DNA of 64,000 nucleotides, from contig NZ_LMKV01000028.1 in NCBI RefSeq assembly GCF_001421665.1, forward strand, positions 248,857 through 312,856. Reading direction: 5' to 3'. The DNA is from Sphingobium sp. Leaf26. GTDB lineage: Bacteria; Pseudomonadota; Alphaproteobacteria; Sphingomonadales; Sphingomonadaceae. Positions 1 through 8,872 of this stretch are shown here, piece after piece (position 1 is the first letter of the stretch; every line of letters begins with the position of its first letter). Both the position numbers and the translations under genes were made by a program. The notes under the pieces are model-generated. The model ran no database searches. It was not told the origin of the DNA and worked only from the letters and a program-made list of their open reading frames with translations.

Positions 1-1
1 G

Positions 2-277
2 GGTGTCTTCGCGAGCGGGACGCTGATGACCGGTCTGGTGCGCGTAATGACTGTGCCAGATTGTGCGCTCGTCCTGCGCGATGGGCGGGCTTTTGTCTTT
101 TCGGTCGAGAAGCACGGGCGTGTCCGCCAACGCGAAGTCATCCCTGGAGCAAGGCGGGACGGCCGCGTTGCCGTCACCGGCATCAGCGGCAGAGTCCTTG
201 TCGTGGAGAGCGGTGCCGCCTTCCTGAGCGACGGTGTGCATGTGCGCACGACCGCCATCGGGAACGCGGGGCGATGA
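2..277 (+). CDS. RND efflux membrane-fusion (adaptor) protein, C-terminal fragment
   Basis: Only the last ~91 codons are in the window; the gene starts to the left. The visible part (GVFASGTLMTGLVRV, then VRQREVIPG and VLVVESGAAFLSDG) has the alternating short beta-strands of the membrane-proximal domain of HlyD/AcrA-type periplasmic adaptors, where a phrase like FVFSVEKHGRVRQREV is usual. The stop codon overlaps the start of the RND permease gene (ATGA), so the two are translationally coupled, as in mexAB-type operons. The adaptor would link the inner-membrane pump to an outer-membrane channel. The assignment depends mostly on this context, because the diagnostic lipoyl and hairpin domains lie outside the window. 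Confidence 0.75.
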   Translation, partial: GVFASGTLMTGLVRVMTVPDCALVLRDGRAFVFSVEKHGRVRQREVIPGARRDGRVAVTGISGRVLVVESGAAFLSDGVHVRTTAIGNAGR

Positions 278-3200
278 ATATTTCCGCACTCTCGATCCGG
301 CATCCGGTCCCCGCGATCCTCCTGTTTGTCCTCCTGTCGATCTTCGGCATTTTCGGCTTCAGCCAGCTTGAGGTGCAACAGTTCCCCGACATGGACCAGC
401 CGACCGTGACGATCACGGCCTCGCTCGAAGGCGCTGCGCCGGAGCAGCTGGAAACGGAGGTGGCGCGCAAGATCGAAGATAAGCTGACCTCCCTGCGGTA
501 TCTCGACCATGTTTCGACGACGATCACCGAAGGGAATGTTTCGATCCAAGTGCTGTTCAAGATCGACAAGGACCCCAACGAAGCGGTCCAGGAGGTCAGG
601 AACGCGGTAGACAGTGCGCGGCAATCCCTGCCGTCAGCCGTGCAAACGCCCACCGTATCGAGGGTTACCGCCAATGGCTCGGCAACCCTCACCTATCTGG
701 TCTCGGGTGGTCGCATGGGGGAGGAGGCGCTGTCCTGGTTTGTTGACAACGACATTACCAAGGCGCTGCAATCCGTCAGGGGGGTGGCTGGCGTCAAGCG
801 GATCGGCGGTGTGACCCGCGAGGTCGAGATCGATCTGGATCCTGCGCTCATGGCTGGGCTGGGCGTAAGCGTGTCGGATGTCAGCGCGAAGCTCAAGGCG
901 ATGCAATCGGATGAATCCGGTGGGCAGGCTGATATAGGCAGGCAGCGGCAGTCGTTCAGGACCCAGGCTGCCCTGCATGTCCCGCGCGCGCTGTCGCAAA
1001 TCAGCATCCCTACGGCGGATGGTCGGATGATCAGGCTCGAGCAGGTCGCCGTGATCCGGGATGGTCATGCGCAGCGCAGCACGCTTGCCTTCAGAGACGG
1101 CAAGCCCATCATGGCTTTTACGGTCACCCGGTCACTCGGCTTCGGCGATGTGGCCGTCGCTTCACGCGTGCGTCAGGCCATCGACACTTTCAAAAGCGCT
1201 CATCCGCAAATCCGTATCGAGGAAATCAGCGATACCGTTCGTCCGATCGAGGAAAATTATGAGAGCTCGCTGCACCTGCTTTTCGAGGGTGCCATCCTGG
1301 CGGTCATCGTCGTCTGGTGGTTCCTGCGCGATGCGCGCGCCACCATCATCTCTGCAACGGCCCTGCCTCTGTCGATCGTCCCGACCTTTGGAGTGATCTA
1401 TCTGTGCGGCTTTTCGCTCAACGTGGTCTCCCTCCTGTCGATCGCCCTGGTCATAGGGATACTTGTCGACGACGCCATTGTCGAAATCGAGAATATCGAG
1501 CGTCATCTACGCATGGGGAAGACGCCCTATGAGGCGGCGATGGAGGCGGCCGACGAGATCGGCCTGGCGGTGATCGCGACGACGTTCACACTCGTGGCCG
1601 TGTTCCTGCCAACTGCGTTCATGGGGGGCATTCCGGGAAAACTGTTTCGTGAGTTCGGCATCACCGCCTCCGTCGCGGTCCTCGTGTCACTACTGGTTGC
1701 CCGCTTGCTCACGCCGATGATGGCGGCTTACTTTCTAAGGCCTGGTGTCGAAGGTGAAGAAGATGGTGCGGTGATGAAGCGCTATCTGGAGTGGGTCGCC
1801 AAGGCCTTGGCCCGTCGTCGCACCACCGCTACGCTGGCAGCGCTTTTTCTCGTTGGGTCATGTGCGCTCATCCCCCTGCTGCCGTCGGGCTTCATACCTG
1901 CGCAGGATGATGCGCAAACCATCGTCAATCTGACACTGCCTCCAGGCAGCACGCTCGAGGAAACAGCCGCTGCCTCCCGCGATGCCGAGATGATCATAGC
2001 TCGTCTTCCTGAAGTCCGGCACGTCCTCGCAGCCGTCGGCAGTGCCACGCAAGCCAGCATGAGCGGCGCCACGTCTGCACCGGACCTTGCCAGCGCGTCG
2101 CTCACGGTCGACCTCGTGGCGCGTGACGAGCGCCCTCTCAAACAATCGGCGGTCGAGGCCAAGCTGCGGGAGGCATTGCGCGCCCTGCCAGGCGTTCGCG
2201 TCGGCGTGGGGGGCAGTGGCAGCGGGCAGAAGCTCGATATCGTCCTGGCTTCGGACGATGGAGCGCTGCTGGGCCGCACGGCCGCATCGCTCGAGCGCGA
2301 AATTCGCTCTGTCATTCGGGGGATCGGCAATGTCACGTCAAGTGCCGCGCTCCAGCGACCGGAGATCCAGATCCGGCCAGACTATGCACGGGCAGCATCC
2401 TTGGGCATCACCAGCCAGGCGATCGGCGATGTGATGCGCATCGCGACCTATGGCGATTATTCTGCCTCGTTGCCCAAGATGAACCTTCCCGAACGCCAGA
2501 TCGACATTCGTGTCCGGATGGCACCGTCTGTCCGTACGAACCTTGATGCGATCGGGAATTTGCGGGTGCCGGGAGCAAAGGGACAGGTCGCGCTTGCATC
2601 GCTGGGCGACATCGCCTTCGGCAGTGGCCCCGCCCAGATCGATCGGATCGATCGCAGCCGCAATGTAACATTATCGATCGAACTCAACGGTCGCGCAGTG
2701 AGCGAGGTCATGCGCGAGGCCAGGTCCTTGCCGACGCTGCGGCTGCTTCCGCCAGGTGTGCGGCTCGTGGAGCAAGGCGAACTCCAGCGGACCAGCGAAA
2801 TGTTTGAGAGCTTCACCGTCGCAATCGGCGTCGGCATTTTCTGCATCTATGCGGTGCTCGTGCTTCTCTTTCACGACTTCGTCCAGCCTGCCACCATCCT
2901 TTCTGCGCTCCCGCTTTCGCTGGGCGGTGCACTTCTGGCTCTCCTGGCCTGCCACATGGCTTTCTCTCTCCCGGCCGTTATCGGGTTGTTGATGCTCATG
3001 GGCATTGTCACGAAGAACTCCATCCTTCTGGTCGAATATGCGATCATGGCGCGCCGGACCCACGGGATGTCACGCTATGAAGCCATCGTGGACGCCTGCC
3101 ATAAGCGGGCGCGTCCGATCTTGATGACGACCATAGCCATGGGTGCCGGGATGCTTCCGACCGCCCTGGGCATAGGTTCGGATCCCAGTTTCCGGCAACC

Positions 3201-3345
3201 GATGGCGGTGGTGGTGATCGGGGGTCTGTTGACATCGACAGCGCTCAGCCTCCTGGTCGTGCCTGTCGTGTTCACATATGTCGATGATCTGGAGAACGCC
3301 CTTCGCCATGTCACGCGCAAGCTGCGCCATGGCAAAGAGCCATGA
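274..3345 (+). CDS. RND family efflux permease (AcrB/MexB-like)
   Basis: A 1023-residue inner-membrane proton-driven multidrug pump, the usual length for hydrophobe/amphiphile efflux RND proteins. I place the start at ATG 274 because it overlaps the adaptor stop and yields the typical N-terminus MNISALSIRHPVPAILL; an upstream in-frame start at 61 would add non-homologous residues. The first transmembrane helix is followed by the porter-domain opening (FSQLEVQQFPDMDQPTVTI). The proton-relay aspartates are visible in GILVDDAIVEIENIERHL (around residues 396-413), and the TM10 lysine in MGIVTKNSILLVEYA (around residue 910). Duplicated halves with two large periplasmic loops are present. No outer-membrane channel gene follows. 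Substrates cannot be read from sequence. Confidence 0.95.
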   Translation: MNISALSIRHPVPAILLFVLLSIFGIFGFSQLEVQQFPDMDQPTVTITASLEGAAPEQLETEVARKIEDKLTSLRYLDHVSTTITEGNVSIQVLFKIDKDPNEAVQEVRNAVDSARQSLPSAVQTPTVSRVTANGSATLTYLVSGGRMGEEALSWFVDNDITKALQSVRGVAGVKRIGGVTREVEIDLDPALMAGLGVSVSDVSAKLKAMQSDESGGQADIGRQRQSFRTQAALHVPRALSQISIPTADGRMIRLEQVAVIRDGHAQRSTLAFRDGKPIMAFTVTRSLGFGDVAVASRVRQAIDTFKSAHPQIRIEEISDTVRPIEENYESSLHLLFEGAILAVIVVWWFLRDARATIISATALPLSIVPTFGVIYLCGFSLNVVSLLSIALVIGILVDDAIVEIENIERHLRMGKTPYEAAMEAADEIGLAVIATTFTLVAVFLPTAFMGGIPGKLFREFGITASVAVLVSLLVARLLTPMMAAYFLRPGVEGEEDGAVMKRYLEWVAKALARRRTTATLAALFLVGSCALIPLLPSGFIPAQDDAQTIVNLTLPPGSTLEETAAASRDAEMIIARLPEVRHVLAAVGSATQASMSGATSAPDLASASLTVDLVARDERPLKQSAVEAKLREALRALPGVRVGVGGSGSGQKLDIVLASDDGALLGRTAASLEREIRSVIRGIGNVTSSAALQRPEIQIRPDYARAASLGITSQAIGDVMRIATYGDYSASLPKMNLPERQIDIRVRMAPSVRTNLDAIGNLRVPGAKGQVALASLGDIAFGSGPAQIDRIDRSRNVTLSIELNGRAVSEVMREARSLPTLRLLPPGVRLVEQGELQRTSEMFESFTVAIGVGIFCIYAVLVLLFHDFVQPATILSALPLSLGGALLALLACHMAFSLPAVIGLLMLMGIVTKNSILLVEYAIMARRTHGMSRYEAIVDACHKRARPILMTTIAMGAGMLPTALGIGSDPSFRQPMAVVVIGGLLTSTALSLLVVPVVFTYVDDLENALRHVTRKLRHGKEP

Positions 3346-3931
3346 TCTCCCCGTACGCCGCGCATCGGCAAGGGAAGATGGCTCCTCCGGCACCGGGGTT
3401 TGACCCGCGGGGGGGGGGGCGTCGGATTGTCCGGTCCGTTCGGTAGCAGCTGCGGGACAGGTAGCAGGGCGCGCGAGGCGACGGCGACTGGGGCCTCCCG
3501 GCAGGAAAGGGCGACGGAGCCTGGGCCATGCAGGTGTACCAGACCGAGAAGCCACCGAGGCGGCAGGCTTGCAGAACGGGCTGGACGGATTGAACCCATA
3601 TGTGCGCTCCTCTCGCTCACACCCTCTTCAAGGACAACAGCGTCTCGGGCTGCATATCTGACACTGGTGGCGGACATGGATCCGCTCCGCTAACGGTCGG
3701 CACAGCGGCAGGGCCGTTGGCAACCGCATGATATAGTGCATTCGCACACAGCCGAGCTTGTGCTTCAGGTCGGTCGCACGCCGGTAGAAATTGCCCATGG
3801 TGACTATCGACGGTTGTAATAGTGATCAAAAATATGTACTCGTATCTAAGCAGACCGGAGACCCGGGTGCGAGAGGTGGCCCAGATGCCGCATTTCCGTC
3901 GAAGACGATGGGCAAACTAAGGGAGAGAAGG
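3346..3931. other. Intergenic region with an 11-G homopolymer
   Basis: About 590 bases between the RND permease and the TonB receptor. Open frames exist on both strands but none has a convincing start, ribosome-binding site or recognisable product. A run of 11 G residues lies at 3409-3419. The last ~100 bases, relatively A/T-rich around 3815-3845, probably hold the promoter of the receptor gene. I see no tRNA, riboswitch or clear terminator. Confidence 0.5.
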
Positions 3932-6190
3932 ATGAGAGGGGCAAAATTTGCATCGGTTGCCATCATGGGAGCGTTGCTGCACAGTCCGGCATGGGCTCAG
4001 GATCAGGCGGCTCAGGGAAGTACCCCCAGCAGAAGCGACGTGGGTGTCCCCGAAATCATCGTGACGGCCCAGCGCAGGTCGGAAACCCTGCAAAATACGC
4101 CGCTTGCAATCAGCGCGATAACAGGCAGGAATCTTACGTCGACCGGCACAGCCAACGTCGCCGATCTACAGGGTCTGGCGCCATCGACCCAGTTTCAGAA
4201 CAATCAGAACAACTCGATGAACGTGTCGATCCGCGGCATCACCAGCAATAATATCCAGATCGTTGGCGAGGCACCGATTTCCTATAATGTCGACGGCGTT
4301 CCAATCACCCATTCGATCTCCCAGCCCGGCGGGCTCTATGACATAGACCGTATCGAGATATTGCGCGGCCCCCAAGGCACGCTTTACGGTCGCAATTCTA
4401 CGGGCGGCGCTGTCAATATCATCACCAAGAAGCCTGATCCTCGGGCCATGGACGCGTCCATCACTGGCAGTTTCGGAAATTATGACAGCGTCAACATTGC
4501 CGCGATGCTCAACGTGCCGCTGAGCCAGCAACTGGCGGTGCGCGGTACGGTCGAACGCATCTACCATAGCGGCTATACAGATGATGGCTTCAACGACCAG
4601 GATACGACGACGGCGCGCCTCGGTGCCTTGTATGACGGGGGCGGCGTGCGCCTGTTCATTGGCGGCGACTTCACCAAGCAGCAAAATAATGGGGCTGGGT
4701 TCTCCTCTTGCCCGCCCGGCTCGCAAAATGCTGGCCCGGCCCTGGCTACGCCGGCTGGCGTCATCATCCCGAACTATTGCGCCAACACGTCTTGGGATCC
4801 ATGGGCCGGCGCGCCACGCGACACCCACATGGACCAGAATTTCAACAATGTGACGAACTTCGGTGTGCGAGCAGAGCTGAATGTCGATCTGCCGTTCGGA
4901 ACCCTGACCTACATTCCTGGCTACCGGCATGTGACGCAGCGCAGCCAAAGCCTGGGCTCATCGAATATTCCCCTCGCGATCACCGGCGGCGACTATGTGC
5001 ATGTCGGGATCAAGGTGCTCGACGATTTCAACAAGGCACAATCTCACGAATTGCGCATCGCTTCGACGGAAGAATCCCGCCTGAAATGGCTCGTCGGGGC
5101 CTTCTATCTCGACGACAAGGTGCAAGACTATCGCGACTCCCTGACGAATTTGCCTTTGGTCGGACCCGCTGCGGTCCAGGGCGTGCGGGCCTTCTCGCGT
5201 GAGCGAAAGAACCTGCAGACGAAATCCATCGCGGGCTTCGCCCAGGCTACATATCCGATCATCGACACGGTGCGTGTGACCGGGGGCCTCCGCTACACGC
5301 GCGACAAGCAAAGCAGCCGCGGGTTCACGCAGGTGATCCAAAGCAATGGAAACGAAATCCCTGTCGACGGCAATAATGATCTGACCTTCAAGAAGGTGAC
5401 ATGGAAGGTCGGGGTGGACGCGGATCTGAGCCGCAATTCACTTCTGTTCGGATCGGTGAGCACCGGCTCGAAGGCGGGGGGCTTCAACCCGGGGACGTTT
5501 TCAAGCACCTTCCCGGCCGAGAGCGTCACGGCATATGAGGCTGGCATCAGGAACAGCTTCTTCGGCCGCCGATTGAAGCTCAACCTCACGGCTTTCCACT
5601 ATGATTATTCCAACTACCAGTTTCAGTTCTTCGGTACGATCAACGTCGATAATCCGGCGGCGCCTGGTACGACGGTGCCGCTGCAGCTCAGTGTCACCCG
5701 ACCTGCAAAAAAAGTGCGGATCAGTGGCGCCGAGTTCGAAACCGGCCTGTACCTGCCGGGCGGGACGACCATCGATGCCAGCATCAGCTACCTCGACGCC
5801 AAGTTCAAGGAATTCACCAACGACGGGGTGGACTATTCCGGAAACCGCCTGCCTTTCTCGCCGAAATGGACGATCACCGGCGGCATCCAGCACAAGATCG
5901 ATCTGGGCGACCTTGGAAGCCTTACGCCCGAAGTGCGAACGCAATTCTATTCCCGGCAGCACGCCTATTTCTTCGACGCGCCGGGCTCCATCCAGAAAAG
6001 CTATACCCGCACGGACCTGTCGCTTGCCTGGGTCGACCGCTCCAGCAAATATCGCGTGACGGGATGGATCAGGAACGTCGAGAAGAGCGAACGCATCACC
6101 TATTATGTCGGCCAGTCGCTCTTCAATCCGACGGTGGCCCTTCTTGCCCCCCCCCGGACATATGGTGTGACAGTATCGCTGAACTACTAA
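3932..6190 (+). CDS. TonB-dependent outer-membrane receptor
   Basis: A 752-residue TonB-dependent receptor for active uptake across the outer membrane. The start at ATG 3932 is chosen because a strong GGGAGAGAAGG ribosome-binding sequence sits just upstream and it begins a clean signal peptide ending SPAWAQ; an ATG at 3908 is possible but poorly spaced. The TonB-box region reads EIIVTAQRRSETLQ. The plug domain has the usual RGITSNN, IEILRGPQGTLYGRNSTGGAVNIITKKP signatures, and the barrel ends in aromatic-rich GVTVSLNY. A tract of nine C residues (6147-6155) lies inside the last ~15 codons. It stands alone, with a hairpin directly after the stop, so it is probably monocistronic. The substrate is unknown. 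Confidence 0.93.
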   Translation: MRGAKFASVAIMGALLHSPAWAQDQAAQGSTPSRSDVGVPEIIVTAQRRSETLQNTPLAISAITGRNLTSTGTANVADLQGLAPSTQFQNNQNNSMNVSIRGITSNNIQIVGEAPISYNVDGVPITHSISQPGGLYDIDRIEILRGPQGTLYGRNSTGGAVNIITKKPDPRAMDASITGSFGNYDSVNIAAMLNVPLSQQLAVRGTVERIYHSGYTDDGFNDQDTTTARLGALYDGGGVRLFIGGDFTKQQNNGAGFSSCPPGSQNAGPALATPAGVIIPNYCANTSWDPWAGAPRDTHMDQNFNNVTNFGVRAELNVDLPFGTLTYIPGYRHVTQRSQSLGSSNIPLAITGGDYVHVGIKVLDDFNKAQSHELRIASTEESRLKWLVGAFYLDDKVQDYRDSLTNLPLVGPAAVQGVRAFSRERKNLQTKSIAGFAQATYPIIDTVRVTGGLRYTRDKQSSRGFTQVIQSNGNEIPVDGNNDLTFKKVTWKVGVDADLSRNSLLFGSVSTGSKAGGFNPGTFSSTFPAESVTAYEAGIRNSFFGRRLKLNLTAFHYDYSNYQFQFFGTINVDNPAAPGTTVPLQLSVTRPAKKVRISGAEFETGLYLPGGTTIDASISYLDAKFKEFTNDGVDYSGNRLPFSPKWTITGGIQHKIDLGDLGSLTPEVRTQFYSRQHAYFFDAPGSIQKSYTRTDLSLAWVDRSSKYRVTGWIRNVEKSERITYYVGQSLFNPTVALLAPPRTYGVTVSLNY

Positions 6191-6194
6191 ATGA

Positions 6195-6224
6195 GCGGGG
6201 CGGCGCGGGATGGCGCCGCCCCGC
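6195..6224 (+). terminator. GC-rich hairpin after TonB receptor
   Basis: A perfect 12-bp stem (6195-6206 with 6213-6224) and a six-base loop begins four bases after the receptor stop codon. There is no T-tract, so it could be a transcript-end stabiliser or a weak intrinsic terminator. Confidence 0.6.
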
Positions 6225-6478
6225 CCGTATTCCGGCGGGTCGGTCGGACCCCAAGGCCAATGCGGAGCCGCTGTCCTGCCAAGGGTGACGGAGCGAAAAC
6301 CCATTTTTGCCTCGGCTCGGTTCATGCATGGCTGATGACGGGGCGCTCTGGGCATCTTTCCTGAAAAAAGAACGGTTCGCACACTTGGTGGCGCCGCGCC
6401 AAGACGGCCAACCACGGCGGATGGCCGGACTGGACGGCACGATCCGCTGTTGCTAGGTCCGGTCCAGGAGCCGAGCAG

Positions 6479-7249
6479 ATGAAATTCCCCGAAGTCGAGC
6501 GTGTGATCTACGCGAACAATCCGCTCGTCGAGGTGGTATGCCAGTGCATGTTCCCTCGGATTCTCGCGATTGACGAGGGCATTCCGGCGACCTTCCAGCA
6601 GAAGCTCGGGGCAAGCTACCCGTTTGTCGAGACGCGGGAGGTCGTCAGCTTTTCGATGAACGTGCCCAATGAGCTGACGCCGGCCAAGCGGATTCAATAT
6701 CTCTTCTCAACGGAAGATCGACGCTTCACAATCGCGCTGGGAAGCGAGTTCATAGCGATCTCGACGGCCGATTATAAGCAATGGTCGGAATTCGTGCAGC
6801 ACGTCGAGGCCGCCTTCACCGCCCTTGCCGACAGCTATGCGGTGCCCATATTCACGCGGATCGGCTTGCGCTACATCGACGTCGTTTCTCGTGAGAAGCT
6901 GGGGCTGGGCGATTACCTGTGGAAGGATCTTTTTCGCAGGTCTGCGCTGGGCCTGTTCGGCGAGGACGAGATCAAGGGCGAGGCGTTGCTCGAATCTACA
7001 TCGCTGACGGCGCTTTCGCTCGATGACGTGGGCAAGGCACAGATCCGGACGACTTTCTCCCGCCCTTCGGAGGGCAGCGACTTGACATTTACGATCGACA
7101 GCGACTTCTTCGAGGAACATCCAGTCAAGGGCACCGACGATGCTATTGGAATACTCTCGAGCTTCAACAAGGAGGCTGGACGAGCCTTCCGCTGGTTCAT
7201 CTCAGACCAGCTTCATGACGCTCTGGGACCTGTCGTACCTCGACAATAG
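6479..7249 (+). CDS. TIGR04255 family protein
   Basis: 256 residues. The N-terminus (FPEVERVIYANNPLVEVVCQCMFPRIL) and the centre (FTRIGLRYIDVVSRE) match the consensus I know for TIGR04255, a sporadically distributed family without assigned function that often sits beside small unknown genes in accessory regions. ATG 6479 is preceded by a CCAGGAG ribosome-binding sequence. No signal peptide or membrane segment is seen, so it is probably cytoplasmic. The 3' end overlaps the next gene by 35 bases, which points to translational coupling and a shared role with the two following unknown genes. Confidence 0.8.
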   Translation: MKFPEVERVIYANNPLVEVVCQCMFPRILAIDEGIPATFQQKLGASYPFVETREVVSFSMNVPNELTPAKRIQYLFSTEDRRFTIALGSEFIAISTADYKQWSEFVQHVEAAFTALADSYAVPIFTRIGLRYIDVVSREKLGLGDYLWKDLFRRSALGLFGEDEIKGEALLESTSLTALSLDDVGKAQIRTTFSRPSEGSDLTFTIDSDFFEEHPVKGTDDAIGILSSFNKEAGRAFRWFISDQLHDALGPVVPRQ

Positions 7250-7706
7250 TGAGTTCGACTGGCTAAGTGGCGGCGTTCCGGTCCTGAATATCCGCGACGA
7301 CCGTGAGTTGCGCGCGCCGCCCCGGACAGTGGCGGGCGGCCATGGTCGGAAAGTCGGATATCGGTTCCATCTGGTCACCGCGATGCCTGGTTCGGCAGCA
7401 GTCGACAGCCGCTGGATGTTCGATGCGATTGCCTCCGACGATGCCAATGGGCGTGCGCGGCTCGTCCCCACGATCCAGGGCATCAACAGCCTCATCGCGC
7501 TCGAAGCCTATTCACGCCTCGACGCCTTTTTCGACAGCATGCCTGCATCGACCGCCAGCCGCCATCTGCTGCTCGCGGTCGCACGCTCATCCTTTCCTGT
7601 CCGCATCAAGCTCAGCCGATGGCAACCCTTCGTCCTGCGCGTTCGCGATGCCTTCGAAGCGCGGGGATTGGATGCGGCCGCGTTGCTGAAGGGGCTGCTC
7701 GGCTAG
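7215..7706 (+). CDS. Hypothetical protein coupled to TIGR04255
   Basis: A 163-residue protein of unknown function. I start it at ATG 7215 (MTLWDLSYLDNSEFDW); the reading frame is open further upstream, but only through DNA that codes for the TIGR04255 protein. There are no transmembrane segments or signal peptide. The C-terminal half is helical and basic (RHLLLAVARSSFPVRIKLSRWQPFVLRVRDAF). Its stop is directly abutted by the next start, so three genes in a row (6479-8369) look like one transcription unit. TIGR04255 genes are commonly followed by such a small partner; I cannot name its family. Confidence 0.65.
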   Translation: MTLWDLSYLDNSEFDWLSGGVPVLNIRDDRELRAPPRTVAGGHGRKVGYRFHLVTAMPGSAAVDSRWMFDAIASDDANGRARLVPTIQGINSLIALEAYSRLDAFFDSMPASTASRHLLLAVARSSFPVRIKLSRWQPFVLRVRDAFEARGLDAAALLKGLLG

Positions 7707-8369
7707 ATGCTGGAGCCAAAAGGACGGCCATTTGCCGATGTTCAGGATGCCGGCGTCGTCATCCACGGGACGGATATGGGCCGGCATGCCGGTTTCCTCT
7801 ATCGTCGCGATGACGGCAGCGTTCGCGTGCTCCACCTCGCGTTCCATCATAGCTTGCGCGACGACCAGGCAGACCAATGGGATGCCACGATACGCGCTCG
7901 GTTCGGGGCCGACCTGCGCTGGGCGGACCTGGGCTTGCCCGATGACAGCCGGGTCGTCTTTGCCGCGCATCTGTCCCAGCTCCTCCTTGGTAATCCGCAG
8001 ATACCGTACGGCCTTGATGCTGGCGGCACGGCATTCACCCCAGATGGCCGTTTCGTGCGGGGTCCCGTCGGGAAGGGCTTGACCTGCGCGACCTTCATCG
8101 CCGCGGTCCTGGCGGGCTACGGGCATCCGGTCGTGATGGACAACTGGCAGCCCAGACCGGAGGACCAGGCCTGGGGCGAGCAGATCCTGGCCATGCTCGA
8201 AGGCCGCGCCAGCCAGGAACATATCGACGCGGTGAGGGCGGACATCGGCGCTTCACGCTATCGCCCGGAAGAAGTGGTCGGCGCGGCAGTCAGCCCGTTG
8301 CCGGAATGGCCTTTGTCCTTCCCGGATGCCATCGCCCTGGCAGAGCAGATCGTGCAGGAACTGGCCTGA
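7707..8369 (+). CDS. Hypothetical protein with possible papain-like Cys motif
   Basis: 220 residues, ATG directly after the previous stop. I do not recognise a named family. The stretch GPVGKGLTCATFIAAVLAG around residues 110-130 resembles the nucleophile helix of papain-like/NlpC-P60-like proteins (Cys at the start of a helix), with histidines upstream (LHLAFHH, near residue 48), but the order Cys/His is not confirmed, so the enzymatic suggestion is weak. The rest is acidic and helical. No signal peptide. It closes the three-gene unit that begins with TIGR04255. Confidence 0.6.
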   Translation: MLEPKGRPFADVQDAGVVIHGTDMGRHAGFLYRRDDGSVRVLHLAFHHSLRDDQADQWDATIRARFGADLRWADLGLPDDSRVVFAAHLSQLLLGNPQIPYGLDAGGTAFTPDGRFVRGPVGKGLTCATFIAAVLAGYGHPVVMDNWQPRPEDQAWGEQILAMLEGRASQEHIDAVRADIGASRYRPEEVVGAAVSPLPEWPLSFPDAIALAEQIVQELA

Positions 8370-8797
8370 CGCGGGCGGGCCGCCGACTCATTCAGTGACT
8401 GCGGTCCGCGCGACGCTCGCGACCTTGGCATGGCGCTCGTCGACCTGATGCGCGCCCGCTCGGCATAGCGCATGGACTGGCATCGTACCATGCAGCAGCC
8501 TGCGGCATTGGCGCGGTAAAGCCAGCGGCCAGTTCAAGCATGCAATTTCCCATGGCGGCCCTGTCCGCAAATGGGCCGCCCGCCCGCAAGGCGGAGCAGC
8601 GCTCACATGGTTTGTACCATTGCAGGGAATGCGCACCGTGACCTTCCACAAGGCCTGATTGCCTGACGTCGGGGAGAGGATCTCTCGGCCGCCGCTCACA
8701 CGGGCGTTTTCGGGAAAGGCGCCTTCAGGCTTGCCGGTAAGATCATGGGCGCCTTTCCCGCGAGGTCCGGACCGCATTGTCCGGATCACCTGTCAAC
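8370..8797. other. Non-coding region upstream of luxI
   Basis: About 430 bases without a credible gene; the minus-strand open frames here have low-complexity, shadow-like translations. No luxR gene is present, although a luxR is often next to luxI in this group. A 10-bp palindrome GGTCCGGACC lies at 8764-8773 just ahead of the lux-box candidate. Confidence 0.5.
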
Positions 8798-8813
8798 CCG
8801 AGCAATTGCTCGG
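8798..8813. promoter_or_regulatory. Candidate lux box (LuxR operator)
   Basis: A perfect 16-bp palindrome, CCGAGCAATTGCTCGG, centred 67 bases before the luxI start. LuxR-type regulators bind palindromes of this size upstream of luxI genes. The match is to architecture only; it is not close to the TraR or LuxR consensus. Confidence 0.55.
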
Positions 8814-8872
8814 TCTATCTGCGCCGCCGCCAGCCTGCTTCCTTGCGCCTGCCAACCATTGGAGGCGCTCGC

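Noticed and set aside
5501..6697. Long minus-strand open frame (398 codons) opposite the TonB receptor end
   Set aside because: Translation is Arg/His-rich and not family-like; it is an antisense shadow in high-GC DNA, with well-supported genes on the other strand.
8388..8789. Minus-strand frame in the luxI upstream region as a possible luxR
   Set aside because: The translation has no LuxR autoinducer or GerE-type helix-turn-helix sequence.
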